Shown: one piece after another, positions 45,241-56,214 of the stretch
Position numbering within the stretch: position 1 is the stretch's first letter
How the letters are laid out: every line of letters starts with the position of its first letter
Assembly: GCF_021916785.1 (NCBI RefSeq)
Contig: NZ_JAKCFC010000001.1
Location: 496,001 to 560,000 of the forward strand
Source of the DNA: Mycolicibacterium lacusdiani
GTDB taxonomy: Bacteria; Actinomycetota; Actinomycetes; Mycobacteriales; Mycobacteriaceae
Length of the DNA: 64,000 nt
Direction: 5' to 3'
The notes under the pieces: model-generated
Seen by the model: only the letters and a program-made list of their open reading frames with translations
Databases searched by the model: none
Told to the model about the DNA's origin: nothing
Position numbers and translations under genes: made by a program

Positions 45241-45246
45241 ACATTA
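45241..45246 (-). promoter_or_regulatory. Putative -10 (TAATGT) of the oxidation cassette
   Basis: TAATGT on the minus strand, flanked by TGGG and CCCA, lies 26 bp upstream of the aldehyde dehydrogenase ATG in the 75-bp gap after prcA. The flanking short inverted repeat could be an operator. Confidence 0.4.
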
Positions 45247-45289
45247 CCCACTCGACGTGCTCCGCGCCGTGCGGTTGGGGTGAACGGAC

Positions 45290-46027
45290 CTATTCGGCGG
45301 CGGGCTCGGGGGTCTCGGCGTCCGGGATCAGCGCTTCCAACGCCGAGCCGGTGATGCGCCGGAAGGCGCGCCGCGGGCGGTTGGCGTCGAGGACGGCCAC
45401 CTCGAGGGTGGACGCCCCCAGCGTGCGGGTCTCGGCGCCGTTGGCGGCGGCTGCGCCGGCGCGCAGGGCATCGACCGCGATCTTGGCGGCTTCCTCCAAG
45501 GTGGAGTTCTCGGCGTAGGAGTCGTTGAGCGCCGTCGCGATGGGCTCGGTGGTGCCACCCATGACCACGAAGTGCGGCTCGTCGGCGATCGACCCGTCGT
45601 ACGTGATGCGGTACAGCTCAGGCGCTTTCGTCTCGCCGAAGTGAGCCACCTCCGCGACGCACAACTCCACCTCGTACGGCTTGGCCTGTTCGGTGAAGAT
45701 CGTGCCGAGCGTCTGGGCGTAGACGTTGGCCAGCTGCCTGCCGGTCACGTCGCGCCGGTCGTAGGCGTAGCCACGGGTGTCGGCGAACTGGATGCCGCCT
45801 CGGCGCAGGTTGTCGAACTCGTTGAACCGGCCGACCGCGGCGAAGCCGACGCGGTCGTAGAGTTCGCTGACCTTCTGCAGTGACCGCGACGGGTTCTCGG
45901 CGACGAACAGGACGCCGCCGGAGTAGGCCAGGGCGACGACGCTGCGCCCGCGGGAGATGCCCTTGCGCGCGAGTTCGCTGCGCTCCCGCATCGCCTGTTC
46001 GGGCGAGATGAAGTACGGGAAGCTCAC
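45290..46027 (-). CDS. prcA: 20S proteasome alpha subunit PrcA
   Basis: Forms the outer rings of the mycobacterial 20S core particle and gates entry. 245 residues co-linear with the M. tuberculosis protein from [24 protein letters not shown] through [43 protein letters not shown] and [20 protein letters not shown]. The C-terminal tail is short and acidic. GTG 46027 overlaps the prcB stop (GTGA), so the subunits are made together. Last gene of the pup-prcB-prcA operon. Confidence 0.97.
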   Translation of the reverse strand: MSFPYFISPEQAMRERSELARKGISRGRSVVALAYSGGVLFVAENPSRSLQKVSELYDRVGFAAVGRFNEFDNLRRGGIQFADTRGYAYDRRDVTGRQLANVYAQTLGTIFTEQAKPYEVELCVAEVAHFGETKAPELYRITYDGSIADEPHFVVMGGTTEPIATALNDSYAENSTLEEAAKIAVDALRAGAAAANGAETRTLGASTLEVAVLDANRPRRAFRRITGSALEALIPDAETPEPAAE

Positions 46028-46932
46028 AGGTCGACCTCTCCCGGGTGATTGGCCGAGTCGGGACCGAACGTGTCGGCCCGCGAACGACTTTCGATGACCT
46101 CGCGTGCGAGTCGGGCGATGCGCTCCTCGGCGATCTCCTCGGCGCCGTCGGCGCCGATCACGACCGCGGTCGGGTAGATTCCCCGGACCAGGTCCGGCCC
46201 GCCGGTGGCGGAGTCGTCGTCGGCCGCGTCGTAGAGCGCCTCCACGGCGACGCGGAGTGCCGACTCCGCGTCGGTGACCCGCGAGTACAGCTTCTTTATC
46301 GACGACTTGGCGAAGATCGAGCCCGAGCCGACCGACTGGTAGCCCTCCACCTCGACGTTCCATCCACCCGCGGCGTCGAACGACACGATGCGGCCCGCGG
46401 CGGCAGGCTCCTTGTCGTCGAGGTCGAAGCCGACGAGCAGCGGCAGGGCGATGAAGCCCTGCAACGCGGCACCGAGGTTGCCGCGCACCATGATCGCGAG
46501 TCGGTTGACCTTGCCCGCGAACGTGAGCGGTACGCCTTCGAGCTTCTCGTAGTGCTCGAGTTCGACGGCGTACAGCCTGGCGAACTCGACGGCGATGGCC
46601 GCGGTCCCCGCGATACCGGTGGCCGTGTAGTCGTCGGTGACGTAGACCTTCTGCACGTCGCGTCCGGCGATCATGTTGCCCTGCGTGGACCGGCGGTCAC
46701 CCGCGATCAGCACGCCGCCGGGGAACTTCAGCGCGACGATCGTGGTGCCGTGCGGCAGCGCGTTCGTGGGCGTCGGCGTGCCGTCGGCCGGCCCCGAGGC
46801 AGGCAGCAGGTGCGGTGCCTGCCTACGCAGCAGCTCGGAGAACGACGACGAATCCATCTGCAGCGATGGCGCGCCGGGGAGCCCGGAGATCGTGGGGTTG
46901 ATGGCTTGCCTGTCGCGACTCGACCAGGTCAC
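46024..46932 (-). CDS. prcB: 20S proteasome beta subunit PrcB
   Basis: Catalytic subunit forming the inner rings. 302 residues with a propeptide of 62 residues that is cleaved to expose Thr63 (in [11 protein letters not shown]), the N-terminal nucleophile; the mature chain includes [20 protein letters not shown] with its lysine, [25 protein letters not shown], and [22 protein letters not shown]. The propeptide is a few residues longer than in M. tuberculosis as I recall. GTG 46932 overlaps the pup stop (GTGA). Confidence 0.97.
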   Translation of the reverse strand: MTWSSRDRQAINPTISGLPGAPSLQMDSSSFSELLRRQAPHLLPASGPADGTPTPTNALPHGTTIVALKFPGGVLIAGDRRSTQGNMIAGRDVQKVYVTDDYTATGIAGTAAIAVEFARLYAVELEHYEKLEGVPLTFAGKVNRLAIMVRGNLGAALQGFIALPLLVGFDLDDKEPAAAGRIVSFDAAGGWNVEVEGYQSVGSGSIFAKSSIKKLYSRVTDAESALRVAVEALYDAADDDSATGGPDLVRGIYPTAVVIGADGAEEIAEERIARLAREVIESRSRADTFGPDSANHPGEVDL

Positions 46933-47123
46933 TGGCCGCCCTTTTGAACGTAGGCCCGCACGAAGTCCTCGGCGTTCTCCTCGAGGACGTCGTCGATCTC
47001 GTCGAGGAGATCGTCGGTCTCCTCGGTCAGCTTCTCGCGACGCTCCTGGCCCGCTGACGTGCTGCCGGTGGCGTCGTCGTCATCGCCGCCACCACCACCG
47101 CGCTTGGTCTGCTCCTGAGCCAC
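46929..47123 (-). CDS. pup: Prokaryotic ubiquitin-like protein Pup
   Basis: 64-residue intrinsically disordered tag that marks proteins for the proteasome. An N-terminal Gly- and Asp-rich stretch engages and threads into Mpa; the C-terminal helix-forming region [18 protein letters not shown] binds the Mpa coiled coils. It ends in GGQ, so Dop must deamidate the last Gln to Glu before PafA can ligate it. GTG 47123 with AGGAGG five bases upstream. It leads the pup-prcB-prcA operon; a TAGTGT at 47176-47181 may be its promoter. Confidence 0.98.
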   Translation of the reverse strand: MAQEQTKRGGGGGDDDDATGSTSAGQERREKLTEETDDLLDEIDDVLEENAEDFVRAYVQKGGQ

Positions 47124-47175
47124 CGCTGCCTCCTGCGTTTTTGCGACGGACTCACAGCTGCCCGTCAGTCACACC

Positions 47176-47181
47176 ACACTA
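47176..47181 (-). promoter_or_regulatory. Putative -10 (TAGTGT) of pup-prcB-prcA
   Basis: TAGTGT on the minus strand in the 96-bp gap between dop and pup would give a leader of about 45 bases that contains the AGGAGG ribosome site of pup. Confidence 0.35.
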
Positions 47182-47219
47182 CCGGTCCCCTGCCCCGCGA
47201 GCCGGGATGGCGTACCCGC

Positions 47220-48728
47220 CTAGTTCGTGAGTTGTTCGACGAGTTCTGCGGCGCTGTGCACCGAATCGAGCAACGCCCCGACGTGCGCCTTGCTTCCGCG
47301 CAGCGGCTCGAGCGTGGGAATCCGGACCAGCGAGTCGCCGCCGAGGTCGAAGATCACCGAGTCCCAACTCGCCGCGGCGATGTCGGCGCCGAAGCGCCGC
47401 AGGCACTCGCCACGGAAGTACGCCCGGGTGTCGGTGGGCGGGTTGTCGACGGCGTCGATGACCTGCTGCTCGGTGACGAGCCGCTTCATCGACCCGCGGG
47501 CGACCAGCCGGTTGTAGAGCCCCTTGTCCAGTCGCACGTCGGAGTACTGCAGGTCGACGAGCTGTAGTCGCGGCGCCGACCATGCCAGGTTCTCGCGGCG
47601 GCGGAAGCCCTCGAGCAACCGCAGCTTGGCAGGCCAGTCCAGGATCTCCGCGCATTCCATCGGATCGCGTTCGAGCAGGTCGAGCACCTCGGCCCACGTC
47701 TGCACGACGTGCGATGCCCGCGGGTCCGGGTCACGGGCATCGACCAGCTTGGCCACCCGCTCCAGGTAGATGCGTTGCAGCGCCAGGGCCGTCAGCTCCC
47801 GGCCATCGGCCAGCGCGACCGTGGCCCGCAGGGTGGGGTCGCGGCTGATGACGTGCACCGCGTGCACCGGCCGGGCCAGTGCGAGATCGGAGAGGTCCAG
47901 GCCGTGGGCGGGCCCCTCCTCGATGAGGTCGAGCACCAGTGCCGACGTGCCGACCTTGAGGTACGTCGACGTCTCGGCCAGGTTGGCGTCGCCGATGATG
48001 ACGTGCAGCCTGCGGTACTTGTCGGCGTCGGCGTGCGGCTCGTCGCGGGTGTTGATGATGCCGCGCTTGAGCGTGGTCTCGAGCCCGACCTCGACCTCGA
48101 TGTAGTCGGCGCGCTGGGTCAGCTGGAAGCCGGGCTCGTCACCGGCAGGGCCGATGCCGACCCGGCCCGAGCCGGTCACGATCTGCCGCGACACCAGGAA
48201 CGGCGTGAAACCCGAGATGATCGCCGAGAACGGGGTCTGGCGGGACATCAGGTAGTTCTCGTGGGTGCCGTACGAGGCGCCCTTGCCGTCGACGTTGTTC
48301 TTGTAGAGCTGCAGCTTCGCGGCCCCTGGCACGCTGGCGACGTGGCGCGCAGCGGCCTCCATGACCCGCTCCCCCGCCTTGTCCCAGATCACGGCGTCCA
48401 TCGGGTCGGTGACCTCGGGCGCGGAGTACTCGGGGTGCGCGTGGTCGACGTAGAGCCGGGCCCCGTTGGTGAGGATCATGTTGGCCGCGCCGACCTCGTC
48501 GGCGTCGATCACCGGAGGCGGCCCCGACGCCCTGCTGAGATCGAACCCGCGCGCATCGCGCAGCGGCGATTCGACCTCGTAGTCCCACCTGGTGCGCTTG
48601 GCCCGCTGAATCCCGGCGGCGGCCGCATAGGCGAGCACGGCTTGCGTCGACGTCAGGATCGGGTTCGCGGTCGGATCGGACGGCGATGATATGCCGTACT
48701 CGACCTCCGTCCCGATGATCCGTTGCAT
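47220..48728 (-). CDS. dop: Deamidase/depupylase Dop
   Basis: Deamidates the Pup C-terminal Gln and also removes Pup from tagged proteins. 502 residues, a glutamine-synthetase-like fold related to Paf[24 protein letters not shown] (catalytic Glu region), [65 protein letters not shown] and a C-terminal domain ending at EQLTN. It contains the Dop-loop stretch (about 45-60) absent from PafA. ATG 48728 has TAGGCT six bases upstream, so the mRNA is probably leaderless. Confidence 0.97.
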   Translation of the reverse strand: MQRIIGTEVEYGISSPSDPTANPILTSTQAVLAYAAAAGIQRAKRTRWDYEVESPLRDARGFDLSRASGPPPVIDADEVGAANMILTNGARLYVDHAHPEYSAPEVTDPMDAVIWDKAGERVMEAAARHVASVPGAAKLQLYKNNVDGKGASYGTHENYLMSRQTPFSAIISGFTPFLVSRQIVTGSGRVGIGPAGDEPGFQLTQRADYIEVEVGLETTLKRGIINTRDEPHADADKYRRLHVIIGDANLAETSTYLKVGTSALVLDLIEEGPAHGLDLSDLALARPVHAVHVISRDPTLRATVALADGRELTALALQRIYLERVAKLVDARDPDPRASHVVQTWAEVLDLLERDPMECAEILDWPAKLRLLEGFRRRENLAWSAPRLQLVDLQYSDVRLDKGLYNRLVARGSMKRLVTEQQVIDAVDNPPTDTRAYFRGECLRRFGADIAAASWDSVIFDLGGDSLVRIPTLEPLRGSKAHVGALLDSVHSAAELVEQLTN

Positions 48729-48734
48729 GCGTCA

Positions 48735-48740
48735 AGCCTA
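48735..48740 (-). promoter_or_regulatory. Putative -10 (TAGGCT) of dop
   Basis: TAGGCT on the minus strand is six bases before ATG 48728, predicting a leaderless dop transcript. Confidence 0.5.
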
Positions 48741-48805
48741 GGTGACGCTCGTTTCGACCGGTCGGCGCGTTGCCCGAGGCCGGTGGTGGCAGAATTCGGG
48801 ACGCG

Positions 48806-49495
48806 ATGAAGGTGCTTGTCGTCGAAGACGAACCCCTGCTGGCGTCCACCCTCGCCATCGGACTGCGGGCCGAGGGCTGCGTGGTCGTCGATGCGGCCAA
48901 CGGCGTCGACGGCCTGTGGCAGGCCGTGGAGAACGACTTCGACGTCATCGTCCTCGACATCATGCTGCCCGGCCTCAACGGCTACGAGGTGCTGCGACGG
49001 ATGCGGGCCAAGGACGTCTGGACACCGGTGTTGATGCTGACGGCCAAGGACGGTGAGTACGACCAGACCGACGCCTTCGACCTCGGTGCCGACGACTACA
49101 TGACCAAGCCGTTCTCGTTCATCGTGCTGGTGGCGAGGCTGCGCGCGTTGGTCCGGCGCTCCGCACCCCAGCGACCCGCGATCCTCACCGCGGGATCGTT
49201 GACGCTGGACCCGTCACGCCGGATGGTGCACCGGGATTCGACCCAAATCCCCCTCACGCCGCGCGAATACGGTCTGCTCGAGTTCCTGATGCGCAACAAG
49301 GACACCGTGGTCACCAAGACCGAGATCCTGCAGAACGTCTGGGACGCACACTATGAGGGCGCCGACAACGTCGTCGAGGTGTACGTCGGCTACGTCCGGC
49401 GCAAGATCGACATCCCGTTCGGCACCACCACGATTCAGACCATCCGCGGCGTGGGTTACCGTCTCGACTCCGGTGCCCAGGTCAGCGGAAGCTGA
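48806..49495 (+). CDS. OmpR-family response regulator
   Basis: 229 residues: receiver domain (1-115) with acidic pair EDE at 7-9, phospho-acceptor Asp51 in [10 protein letters not shown], Thr in LMLTAKD and Lys in MTKPFS; then a winged-helix effector (about 130-225) with [15 protein letters not shown] and [16 protein letters not shown] 48806 is preferred over the upstream GTG because it gives the standard [10 protein letters not shown] start. The cognate kinase is encoded convergently, and the last 40 bp of the two genes overlap. It sits 77 bp from dop on the opposite strand, inside the Pup-proteasome region. Signal and targets unknown. Confidence 0.93.
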   Translation: MKVLVVEDEPLLASTLAIGLRAEGCVVVDAANGVDGLWQAVENDFDVIVLDIMLPGLNGYEVLRRMRAKDVWTPVLMLTAKDGEYDQTDAFDLGADDYMTKPFSFIVLVARLRALVRRSAPQRPAILTAGSLTLDPSRRMVHRDSTQIPLTPREYGLLEFLMRNKDTVVTKTEILQNVWDAHYEGADNVVEVYVGYVRRKIDIPFGTTTIQTIRGVGYRLDSGAQVSGS

Positions 49496-50832
49496 AGGCT
49501 GACGGCGGTTCCCACGCCGTCGCGATCCCCGATCGTCACCGTGCCGCCGTGCGCGGCGACGATCTCCCGGACGATCGAGAGCCCGAGGCCAGTGCCGCCC
49601 GCGGTGCGCGACCGGTCGGGGTCGAGCCGGACGAAGCGGTCGAAGACGCGAACCCGGTCGCCGGGCGGAATGCCCGAACCGTCGTCGTAGACCTCGACGA
49701 GCAGCCGGTCGGATTCGGCGGTCACCGTCACGTCGATGCGCGAGTTGGCATGTCGCGCCGCGTTGTCCAGCAGATTGCGCACGGCCCGCGACAGCGCAGC
49801 CGCATCGCCCGTCATGCGGGCAGGCGGGATGTCCGAGCGCACCGTCAGAGTGGTGTGCTGGCGTAGGCGGTCGACTTCGGTGGCGACGACGTCGTCGAGG
49901 TCGACGTCGTCGCGCGCGACGGTCAGGCCCCGTTCGTCGGCACGGGCGAGTAGCAGCAGATCGTCGATCAGGGCCTTCATCCGCTGCGCCTCCGGAATCA
50001 GCGTGCCTGCGGCGAGTTCGGCGTCGAAGACCTCCGGGTGCGCGACCGCCACCTCCAGCGCCGAGATGATCGTCGTCAGCGGGCTGCGCAATTCGTGCGA
50101 GGCGTCGCCGACGAAACGCTGTTGCGCCGCGTGCCCCGCCTCGATGCGGGAGAGCATCTCGTTCATCGTGACGGCCAATGCGGCGATCTCGTCGCGGCTG
50201 GCGGGCACCGGCACCCGGCCGGTCAGGTCGGAGGTGCTGATGTCCGCGACGCGCGAACGGATCTCGTCGACCGACCGCATCGACCGGCGCACCAGCAGGT
50301 AGGTCGCCAGCCCCGACACACCGATGACGACGGGCGCGGCGAGCGCGAGCACGATGGCGACGTTGCGCACCGTCGAGACGATGGTGGCGCTGCCCTCGCC
50401 GACCAGGATCGTGTAGCGGCCATCGGGTCCGTCGACGGTCTGCGCGCCGAACCGGATACGGCCGTAGGGCGAGCTGTCCCCGGGGATCCCGATCAACAGC
50501 CCGGTGCCGACCTCGGAGATCGGCAGTAGCGGCGTCGTCGGGGCCGACGCCGAGTGCCGTACCACCGACCCGTCGGACGAGATGATCTGCACGGCCACGA
50601 TCCGCTCGTCGGTGTCCAGCAGAGCGGGATCGACGGCGTCCGGCCCGGCGAACCGGACCTCCTCCGCGAGCGCCTCGACCCGTGACGCGGCGGCGCTGTC
50701 GACGCCGTAGAGCATCGTTTGGTACTGCACCGCGGCCAGGCCCGCACCGGCGACGGCGAGGGCCACGAACACCATGGACGCCGCGACGAAGGCCGAACGC
50801 GCCGAGATGCCCCAGTTGATCCCTCTCGCCAT
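49456..50832 (-). CDS. Membrane sensor histidine kinase
   Basis: 458 residues: a first membrane helix (about 13-36), an extracytoplasmic sensor domain (about 37-155) with [22 protein letters not shown], a second helix (about 158-181), HAMP domain (about 182-233, with [16 protein letters not shown]), the HisKA dimer with phospho-His246 in [11 protein letters not shown], and the HATPase domain with N-box [12 protein letters not shown]1 YDDGSGI, F-box VFDRFVR and G2 [15 protein letters not shown] 50832 is 20 bp from the divergent membrane gene. The 3' end overlaps the response regulator by 40 bp on the opposite strand, an unusual arrangement for a cognate pair. Confidence 0.93.
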   Translation of the reverse strand: MARGINWGISARSAFVAASMVFVALAVAGAGLAAVQYQTMLYGVDSAAASRVEALAEEVRFAGPDAVDPALLDTDERIVAVQIISSDGSVVRHSASAPTTPLLPISEVGTGLLIGIPGDSSPYGRIRFGAQTVDGPDGRYTILVGEGSATIVSTVRNVAIVLALAAPVVIGVSGLATYLLVRRSMRSVDEIRSRVADISTSDLTGRVPVPASRDEIAALAVTMNEMLSRIEAGHAAQQRFVGDASHELRSPLTTIISALEVAVAHPEVFDAELAAGTLIPEAQRMKALIDDLLLLARADERGLTVARDDVDLDDVVATEVDRLRQHTTLTVRSDIPPARMTGDAAALSRAVRNLLDNAARHANSRIDVTVTAESDRLLVEVYDDGSGIPPGDRVRVFDRFVRLDPDRSRTAGGTGLGLSIVREIVAAHGGTVTIGDRDGVGTAVSLQLPLTWAPESRR

Positions 50833-50852
50833 AGTCGGTCCAGTCCATCACA

Positions 50853-52019
50853 ATGTCGACCGTGCCCGAAGCGCTGCAGATGCAGCAGATCCACGACTGG
50901 TTCCTGCATCGCGGTCTGCCACTGGTGCTGACGCGGCGGGTGCGCTCGCGCGATCTGGTCAAGCGGTCGGCGCCGATGGTCAGCGGCGTTGGGGCGTTGA
51001 CGGCGGTGACGATGCTGCTGGCGGAGGTGACCGGCGACGGCCCGGACTACGGGTACGCGCTGCGGCTCGGCGTCATCGCAGCACTACTCGTCGCGGCTCC
51101 GTTCGCGCTGCACCTACTGCACCGGATGGACACCCGGCTCGGGGATGCGGGCCGACGGAGCGCCGCGACGCTGGTGATCACGCTGTTCGTCGTGGTCATG
51201 CCGATCACGGTCAGCGGCTGGACCGGGGAGGCGGCGGCCGAGGCGCCGGCGTTCATCGCGATCACGCTGCTGGCGATCTGGTTGACCTATCTGGGATTCG
51301 GCGCGATCGCCGCGTGGGCCTTCCGGTTTGCGTGGGTGCAACTGGGAGCCCTCGGCACCCTGATGAGCCGCGCGCTGCCGCTGCTGATGCTGACCGTCGT
51401 CGTGTACTTCACGGGCGAGCTGTGGCAGTTGGCCGCGCGGATGACGCGCCAACGACTGTGGGAGGTCATCGGATTCCTCGCGCTGGTGGCGCTGGCCTTC
51501 ATGGTGACCACCATCCGCGACGAGGTGCGGGCGCTGCGCGAGGACCGCGCCGAGCAGACCGACACCGTCGCGTTGCTCGCGGGCACTCCGCTGGCAGGCC
51601 ATCGCGATCCGCCGGCAGCACGCCTGCCGCTGTCCCGCGGCGAACAGGTCAACGTGGTCGCGGTGATGGTGGTGTCACAGGCCATTCAGGTGGTGTTCTT
51701 CACCGCCGGGCTGTTCCTGTTCTACCTCGCACTGGGAACCATCGCCATACCCGACGACGTGGCCGTGCTGTGGTCGGCGGAGGAGTCCTGCGCCGTCGGC
51801 GAACCACCGTGCGCGGGAACGTGGTTCGGCGTCCACGTTCCCGTGCCACAGACGGTGGTGCACATGTCGCTGCTCGTCGCGGTGCTGTCCGGCCTCTACT
51901 TCACCGTGAGCACCAGCGTCGACCCGCTGTACCGCCAACGGTTCTTCGATCCGTTGATCGCGGACGTGGCGGTGAGCCTCGCCGGGCGCGACGTGTACCT
52001 CGAACTCGAGAGGACCTAG
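50853..52019 (+). CDS. Integral membrane protein, Rv2113-like
   Basis: 388 residues with about eight hydrophobic segments, including VGALTAVTMLLAEV, LGVIAALLVAAPFALHLL, AATLVITLFVVVMPITV, APAFIAITLLAIWL, VIGFLALVALAFMV and AVMVVSQAIQVVFFTAGLFLFYLALG. A cytoplasmic loop follows near residue 235-265 (EVRALREDRAEQTD). No known domain recognised; the position matches Rv2113 as I remember it. The start ATG 50853 lies 20 bp from the divergent kinase start, so its promoter must overlap the kinase gene. Convergent with mpa, 9 bp apart. Function unknown. Confidence 0.8.
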   Translation: MSTVPEALQMQQIHDWFLHRGLPLVLTRRVRSRDLVKRSAPMVSGVGALTAVTMLLAEVTGDGPDYGYALRLGVIAALLVAAPFALHLLHRMDTRLGDAGRRSAATLVITLFVVVMPITVSGWTGEAAAEAPAFIAITLLAIWLTYLGFGAIAAWAFRFAWVQLGALGTLMSRALPLLMLTVVVYFTGELWQLAARMTRQRLWEVIGFLALVALAFMVTTIRDEVRALREDRAEQTDTVALLAGTPLAGHRDPPAARLPLSRGEQVNVVAVMVVSQAIQVVFFTAGLFLFYLALGTIAIPDDVAVLWSAEESCAVGEPPCAGTWFGVHVPVPQTVVHMSLLVAVLSGLYFTVSTSVDPLYRQRFFDPLIADVAVSLAGRDVYLELERT

Positions 52020-52028
52020 CGGCAGCCG

Positions 52029-53870
52029 CTACAGGTACTGGCCCAGGTTCGATTCGGTGTCGATGGCCCGCGACGCGCTCGACGACTTGCCGGTGACGAG
52101 CGTGCGGATGTAGACGATCCGCTCGCCCTTCTTGCCCGAGATCCGTGCCCAGTCATCCGGATTGGTGGTGTTGGGCAGGTCCTCGTTCTCGGCGAACTCG
52201 TCGACGATCGAATCCAGCAGGTGCTGGATGCGCAGGCCGTGCTGACCGCTCTCCAGCACCGACTTGATCGCGAACTTCTTGGCCTTGTCCACGACGTTCT
52301 GGATCATCGCGCCGGAGTTGAAGTCCTTGAAGTACATGACTTCCTTGTCACCGTTGGCGTAGGTGACCTCCAAGAACCTGTTCTCGTCGACCTCGGCGTA
52401 CATCCGGTCGACGACCTTCTCGATCATCGTCTTGACCGTCAACGCCCGGTCACCGTTGAACTCGGCGAGGTCGTCGGCGTGCACGGGAAGGTTCTCGGTC
52501 AGGTACTTGCTGAAGATGTCCTGCGCCGCTTCGGCGTCCGGACGCTCGATCTTGATCTTGACGTCCAGGCGGCCAGGCCGCAGGATCGCCGGGTCGATCA
52601 TGTCCTCGCGGTTGGACGCACCGATGACGATGACGTTCTCCAGGCCCTCGACACCGTCGATCTCCGACAGCAGCTGAGGCACGACCGTGGTCTCCACGTC
52701 GGAGCTGACGCCGGTGCCGCGGGTGCGGAAGATCGAGTCCATCTCGTCGAAGAACACGATCACGGGGGTGCCCTCGGACGCCTTCTCGCGAGCCCGCTGG
52801 AAGATCATGCGGATGTGCCGCTCGGTCTCGCCGACGAACTTGTTGAGGAGTTCGGGACCCTTGATGTTGAGGAAGTACGACTTCGCCTCGCGCGAATCCT
52901 CGCCACGCAGCTCCGCCATCTTCTTGGCCAGCGAGTTCGCGACCGCCTTGGCGATCAGCGTCTTGCCGCAGCCGGGCGGGCCGTAGAGCAGGACGCCCTT
53001 CGGCGGGCGCAGCGAGTACTCCCGGTAGAGGTCCTTGTGCAGGAACGGCAGTTCGACGGCGTCGCGGATCTGCTCGATCTGCCGGGTCAGGCCACCGATG
53101 TCCTCGTAGCTGACGTCTGGCACCTCCTCGAGGACCAGATCCTCGACCTCGGCCTTGGGCACGCGCTCGAACGCGTAGCCAGCCTTGGTGTCGACCAGCA
53201 GCGAGTCGCCAGGGCGCAGCTTGCGCGGACGCGAGTCGTCGTTGGGTTCGTCGTCGGCCAGCGGCGCGCCCTCGGTCAGGAACTCGGCGGCGACGAGCGG
53301 CTCGGCGAGCCACACGATGCGCTCCTCGTCGGCGTGGCCGACGACGAGTGCCCGGTGCCCGTCGGAGAGGACCTCGCGCAGCGTGCTGATCTCACCGACG
53401 GATTCGAACGAACCGGCCTCGACGACGGTGAGCGCCTCGTTGAGGCGGACGGTCTGGCCCTGCTTGAGTTCGGCGGTGTCGATGTTCGGCGAGCAGGTGA
53501 GGCGCATCTTGCGGCCCGAGGTGAACACGTCGACCGTGTCGTCCTCGTGAGTGGCCAGCAGGACTCCGTAGCCGCTCGGCGGCTGCCCGAGCCGGTCGAC
53601 TTCCTCGCGCAGGGCGAGCAACTGCTGCCGCGCCTCCTTGAGGGTGTCCATCAGCTTCGCGTTGCGTGCCGCGAGCGAATCGATCCTGGCTTCCAGTTGG
53701 TGGACGTCCCGCGGGCTCCGCGACCCTGCGGGCGCACCGGCGACCTGCGCGAGCTGATCGCGCAGCACCGCCGCCTCCCGACGGAGTTCCTCCAACTCAG
53801 CAGCTTCGTTGCTGGACATGGAAGCGGTGAAGTCTTCTGGGCTGGCTCCCGAACGCTCCGACTCACTCAT
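52029..53870 (-). CDS. mpa: Proteasome-associated ATPase Mpa
   Basis: AAA+ unfoldase that captures pupylated proteins through its N-terminal coiled coils and threads them into the 20S core. 613 residues: coiled coil (about 20-95), two OB domains (about 100-240), AAA domain with Walker A GPPGCGKT (297-304), Walker [11 protein letters not shown], and the pore loop FVGE region, followed by a C-terminal helical part ending in GQYL, where the penultimate Tyr docks into PrcA pockets. ATG 53870 is preceded by GGAGGAG. It is 1.8 kb and three genes away from dop. The reading frame is intact. Confidence 0.98.
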   Translation of the reverse strand: MSESERSGASPEDFTASMSSNEAAELEELRREAAVLRDQLAQVAGAPAGSRSPRDVHQLEARIDSLAARNAKLMDTLKEARQQLLALREEVDRLGQPPSGYGVLLATHEDDTVDVFTSGRKMRLTCSPNIDTAELKQGQTVRLNEALTVVEAGSFESVGEISTLREVLSDGHRALVVGHADEERIVWLAEPLVAAEFLTEGAPLADDEPNDDSRPRKLRPGDSLLVDTKAGYAFERVPKAEVEDLVLEEVPDVSYEDIGGLTRQIEQIRDAVELPFLHKDLYREYSLRPPKGVLLYGPPGCGKTLIAKAVANSLAKKMAELRGEDSREAKSYFLNIKGPELLNKFVGETERHIRMIFQRAREKASEGTPVIVFFDEMDSIFRTRGTGVSSDVETTVVPQLLSEIDGVEGLENVIVIGASNREDMIDPAILRPGRLDVKIKIERPDAEAAQDIFSKYLTENLPVHADDLAEFNGDRALTVKTMIEKVVDRMYAEVDENRFLEVTYANGDKEVMYFKDFNSGAMIQNVVDKAKKFAIKSVLESGQHGLRIQHLLDSIVDEFAENEDLPNTTNPDDWARISGKKGERIVYIRTLVTGKSSSASRAIDTESNLGQYL

Positions 53871-53956
53871 GATTGCGCTCCTCCCCGCACCCGAACTTTG
53901 GTGCAGTAACGACTTCAACGCTACCGGCGATTCAGTCTTCGTGTGCGGTGTAGTAA

Positions 53957-53984
53957 TTCGACACACCAGGCACGCTGATAACCT
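53957..53984 (+). promoter_or_regulatory. Promoter of the MTB12-like gene
   Basis: TTCGAC at 53957-53962, 16 bases, TAACCT at 53979-53984, about 33 bases upstream of the GTG at 54017. A GAAAGGA ribosome site follows in the leader. The rest of the 146-bp gap carries the mpa leader. Confidence 0.4.
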
Positions 53985-54016
53985 CTGTTGAAGTTGGCCC
54001 GATTGAAAGGACCGTC

Positions 54017-54508
54017 GTGACCCTGAAAACCCTCGTTACCGGCATGACTGCAGCTGTTGTGGTTGCCGCAGCCGCGGGTGGTGTGACGTCGATTGCTTCG
54101 AGCGCGTCGTCCGCCGCGCCCGCGATCACGCCGGTCGTCTGGGACCTGCCGATGCCGCAGGCTCCCGCTCCGGACCTGCAGGCACCCCTGGTGCAGACCC
54201 TCAACGGTCTAGTCGGACCCGGCTCGTTCTCCAGCAAGGAGTCCTACATCGAGGGCGGCCTGGGCCGCGTGGAGACCCGGCTGGCCGACACCAAGTACCG
54301 CGATGCCGCAGCCAAGGGCTACTTCCCGTTGAACTTCGCCATCGCGAACGTCGACCAGAACGGCCCGATCGCCACGGCGTTCGTCACCGCGACCGCCGCC
54401 AACGGGGCCACCGCCTCGCAGCCGGTCACCTTCGTGAACGGGCCCAGCCCCACCGGCTGGCAGCTCTCCAAGCAGTCGGCACTGGCCCTTCTGTCGTCCG
54501 TGGGCTGA
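54017..54508 (+). CDS. MTB12-like secreted antigen
   Basis: Exported protein of 163 residues with a Sec signal peptide (about 1-34, ending in the Ala-rich SSASSAAPA) and no lipobox. The body resembles low-molecular-weight antigen MTB12 (Rv2376c): [17 protein letters not shown], the central [26 protein letters not shown], the [14 protein letters not shown] strand and the C-terminal [16 protein letters not shown] cystatin-like NTF2 fold is expected from the family. GTG 54017 with GAAAGGA. The next gene, LppK, has the same fold and is 8 bp downstream. Confidence 0.88.
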   Translation: MTLKTLVTGMTAAVVVAAAAGGVTSIASSASSAAPAITPVVWDLPMPQAPAPDLQAPLVQTLNGLVGPGSFSSKESYIEGGLGRVETRLADTKYRDAAAKGYFPLNFAIANVDQNGPIATAFVTATAANGATASQPVTFVNGPSPTGWQLSKQSALALLSSVG

Positions 54509-54516
54509 CCCTCACG

Positions 54517-55032
54517 GTGCGCCGCACCCTCGTAGCAGTCCTGAGCGCCGTCACCATCTCGGTGGCGGCGTTCGGGCTGTCCGGGTGTGGTGCCGACCGC
54601 GCCGAACCGTCGGCGCCCCGCATGCAACCCGCGACCACCGCTGCCCCCGCGGCGGCCCCGCTTCCTGCCACGGACACCCTGACCGCGGTGCTGTACCAGT
54701 TGGCCGACCCTTCGGTTCCCGCTGAGCAGAAGACCGGCCTCCTGCAGTACGGCTCGGTCGACGACGAGCCGGCCCTGGTCAACTTCGGCCAGGCGCTCGC
54801 GGCCAATGGTTACGCGCCGCTGACGGTCGCCGCGACCGACGTGGCGTGGGCGCCGCGACCAGGCAACGTCACCGCCACCCTGACGCTGACGGGATCCGAC
54901 CCGGCCCTGCGACCGTTCACCTACCCGATGGAGTTCACGCCGTTCCGCGGCGGGTGGCAGATCACCCGGCGCAGCGCCGAGCAACTCCTTCCCCTGCTGC
55001 GCCCTGCAGGGCAGCCGACACCGCCGGGCTGA
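54517..55032 (+). CDS. lppK: Lipoprotein LppK
   Basis: 171-residue lipoprotein with lipobox LSGC (Cys24) and a Pro/Ala linker. The body has TLTAVLYQLADPSVPAEQKTGL, APLTVAATDVAWAPRPG, LRPFTYPMEFTPFRGGWQI and TRRSAEQLLPLL, matching M. tuberculosis LppK (Rv2116) and the MTB12 family. It differs from the preceding gene mainly by lipidation, so the pair supplies a released and an anchored version of one fold. GTG 54517 follows the previous stop by 8 bp. Ligand or role unknown. Confidence 0.88.
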   Translation: MRRTLVAVLSAVTISVAAFGLSGCGADRAEPSAPRMQPATTAAPAAAPLPATDTLTAVLYQLADPSVPAEQKTGLLQYGSVDDEPALVNFGQALAANGYAPLTVAATDVAWAPRPGNVTATLTLTGSDPALRPFTYPMEFTPFRGGWQITRRSAEQLLPLLRPAGQPTPPG

Positions 55033-55037
55033 CCGAC

Positions 55038-55337
55038 GTGTGGATCGGCTGGCTCGAATTCGACCTGTTGCTCGGTGACGTGCATTCCCTGAAGGAGAAG
55101 CGTTCCGTGGTGCGGCCGGTGATCGCGGAACTCCGCAGGCGGTTCTCCGTCACGGCCGCCGAGACGGGCGACATGGACCTGCATCGCCGCGCAGGCATCG
55201 GCGTGGCCGTGGTGGCGGCCGACCGAGCCCACGTCGTCGACGTGCTCGACAAGGCCGAGCGCCTGGTCGCCATGCGCCCCGAGATCGAACTGCTGTCGAC
55301 GCGACGGGGTCTGCGCCGCAGCACCGACGACGACTGA
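55038..55337 (+). CDS. DUF503 family protein, Rv2117-like
   Basis: 99-residue DUF503 protein. The family pattern is clear: WIGWLEFDLLLGDVHSLKEKRSVVRPVIAELRRRFSVTAAETGDMDLHRRAGIGVAVVAADRA, with a beta-alpha fold related to ferredoxin-like proteins. In other bacteria DUF503 genes lie near ribosome-binding factors (rbfA), but the role is unproven. GTG 55038 follows lppK by 5 bp; upstream in-frame sequence belongs to lppK. Convergent with trmI 10 bp downstream. Confidence 0.9.
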   Translation: MWIGWLEFDLLLGDVHSLKEKRSVVRPVIAELRRRFSVTAAETGDMDLHRRAGIGVAVVAADRAHVVDVLDKAERLVAMRPEIELLSTRRGLRRSTDDD

Positions 55338-55347
55338 GCGCTGCCTG

Positions 55348-56181
<834 letters not shown>

Positions 56182-56214
56182 TCAGCCTGCCATCGGGCGC
56201 GCCGGAGCCGGTGC

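Noticed and set aside
52221..53909. Plus-strand reading frame of 562 codons opposite mpa
   Set aside because: Antisense shadow of mpa with no family match and biased composition.
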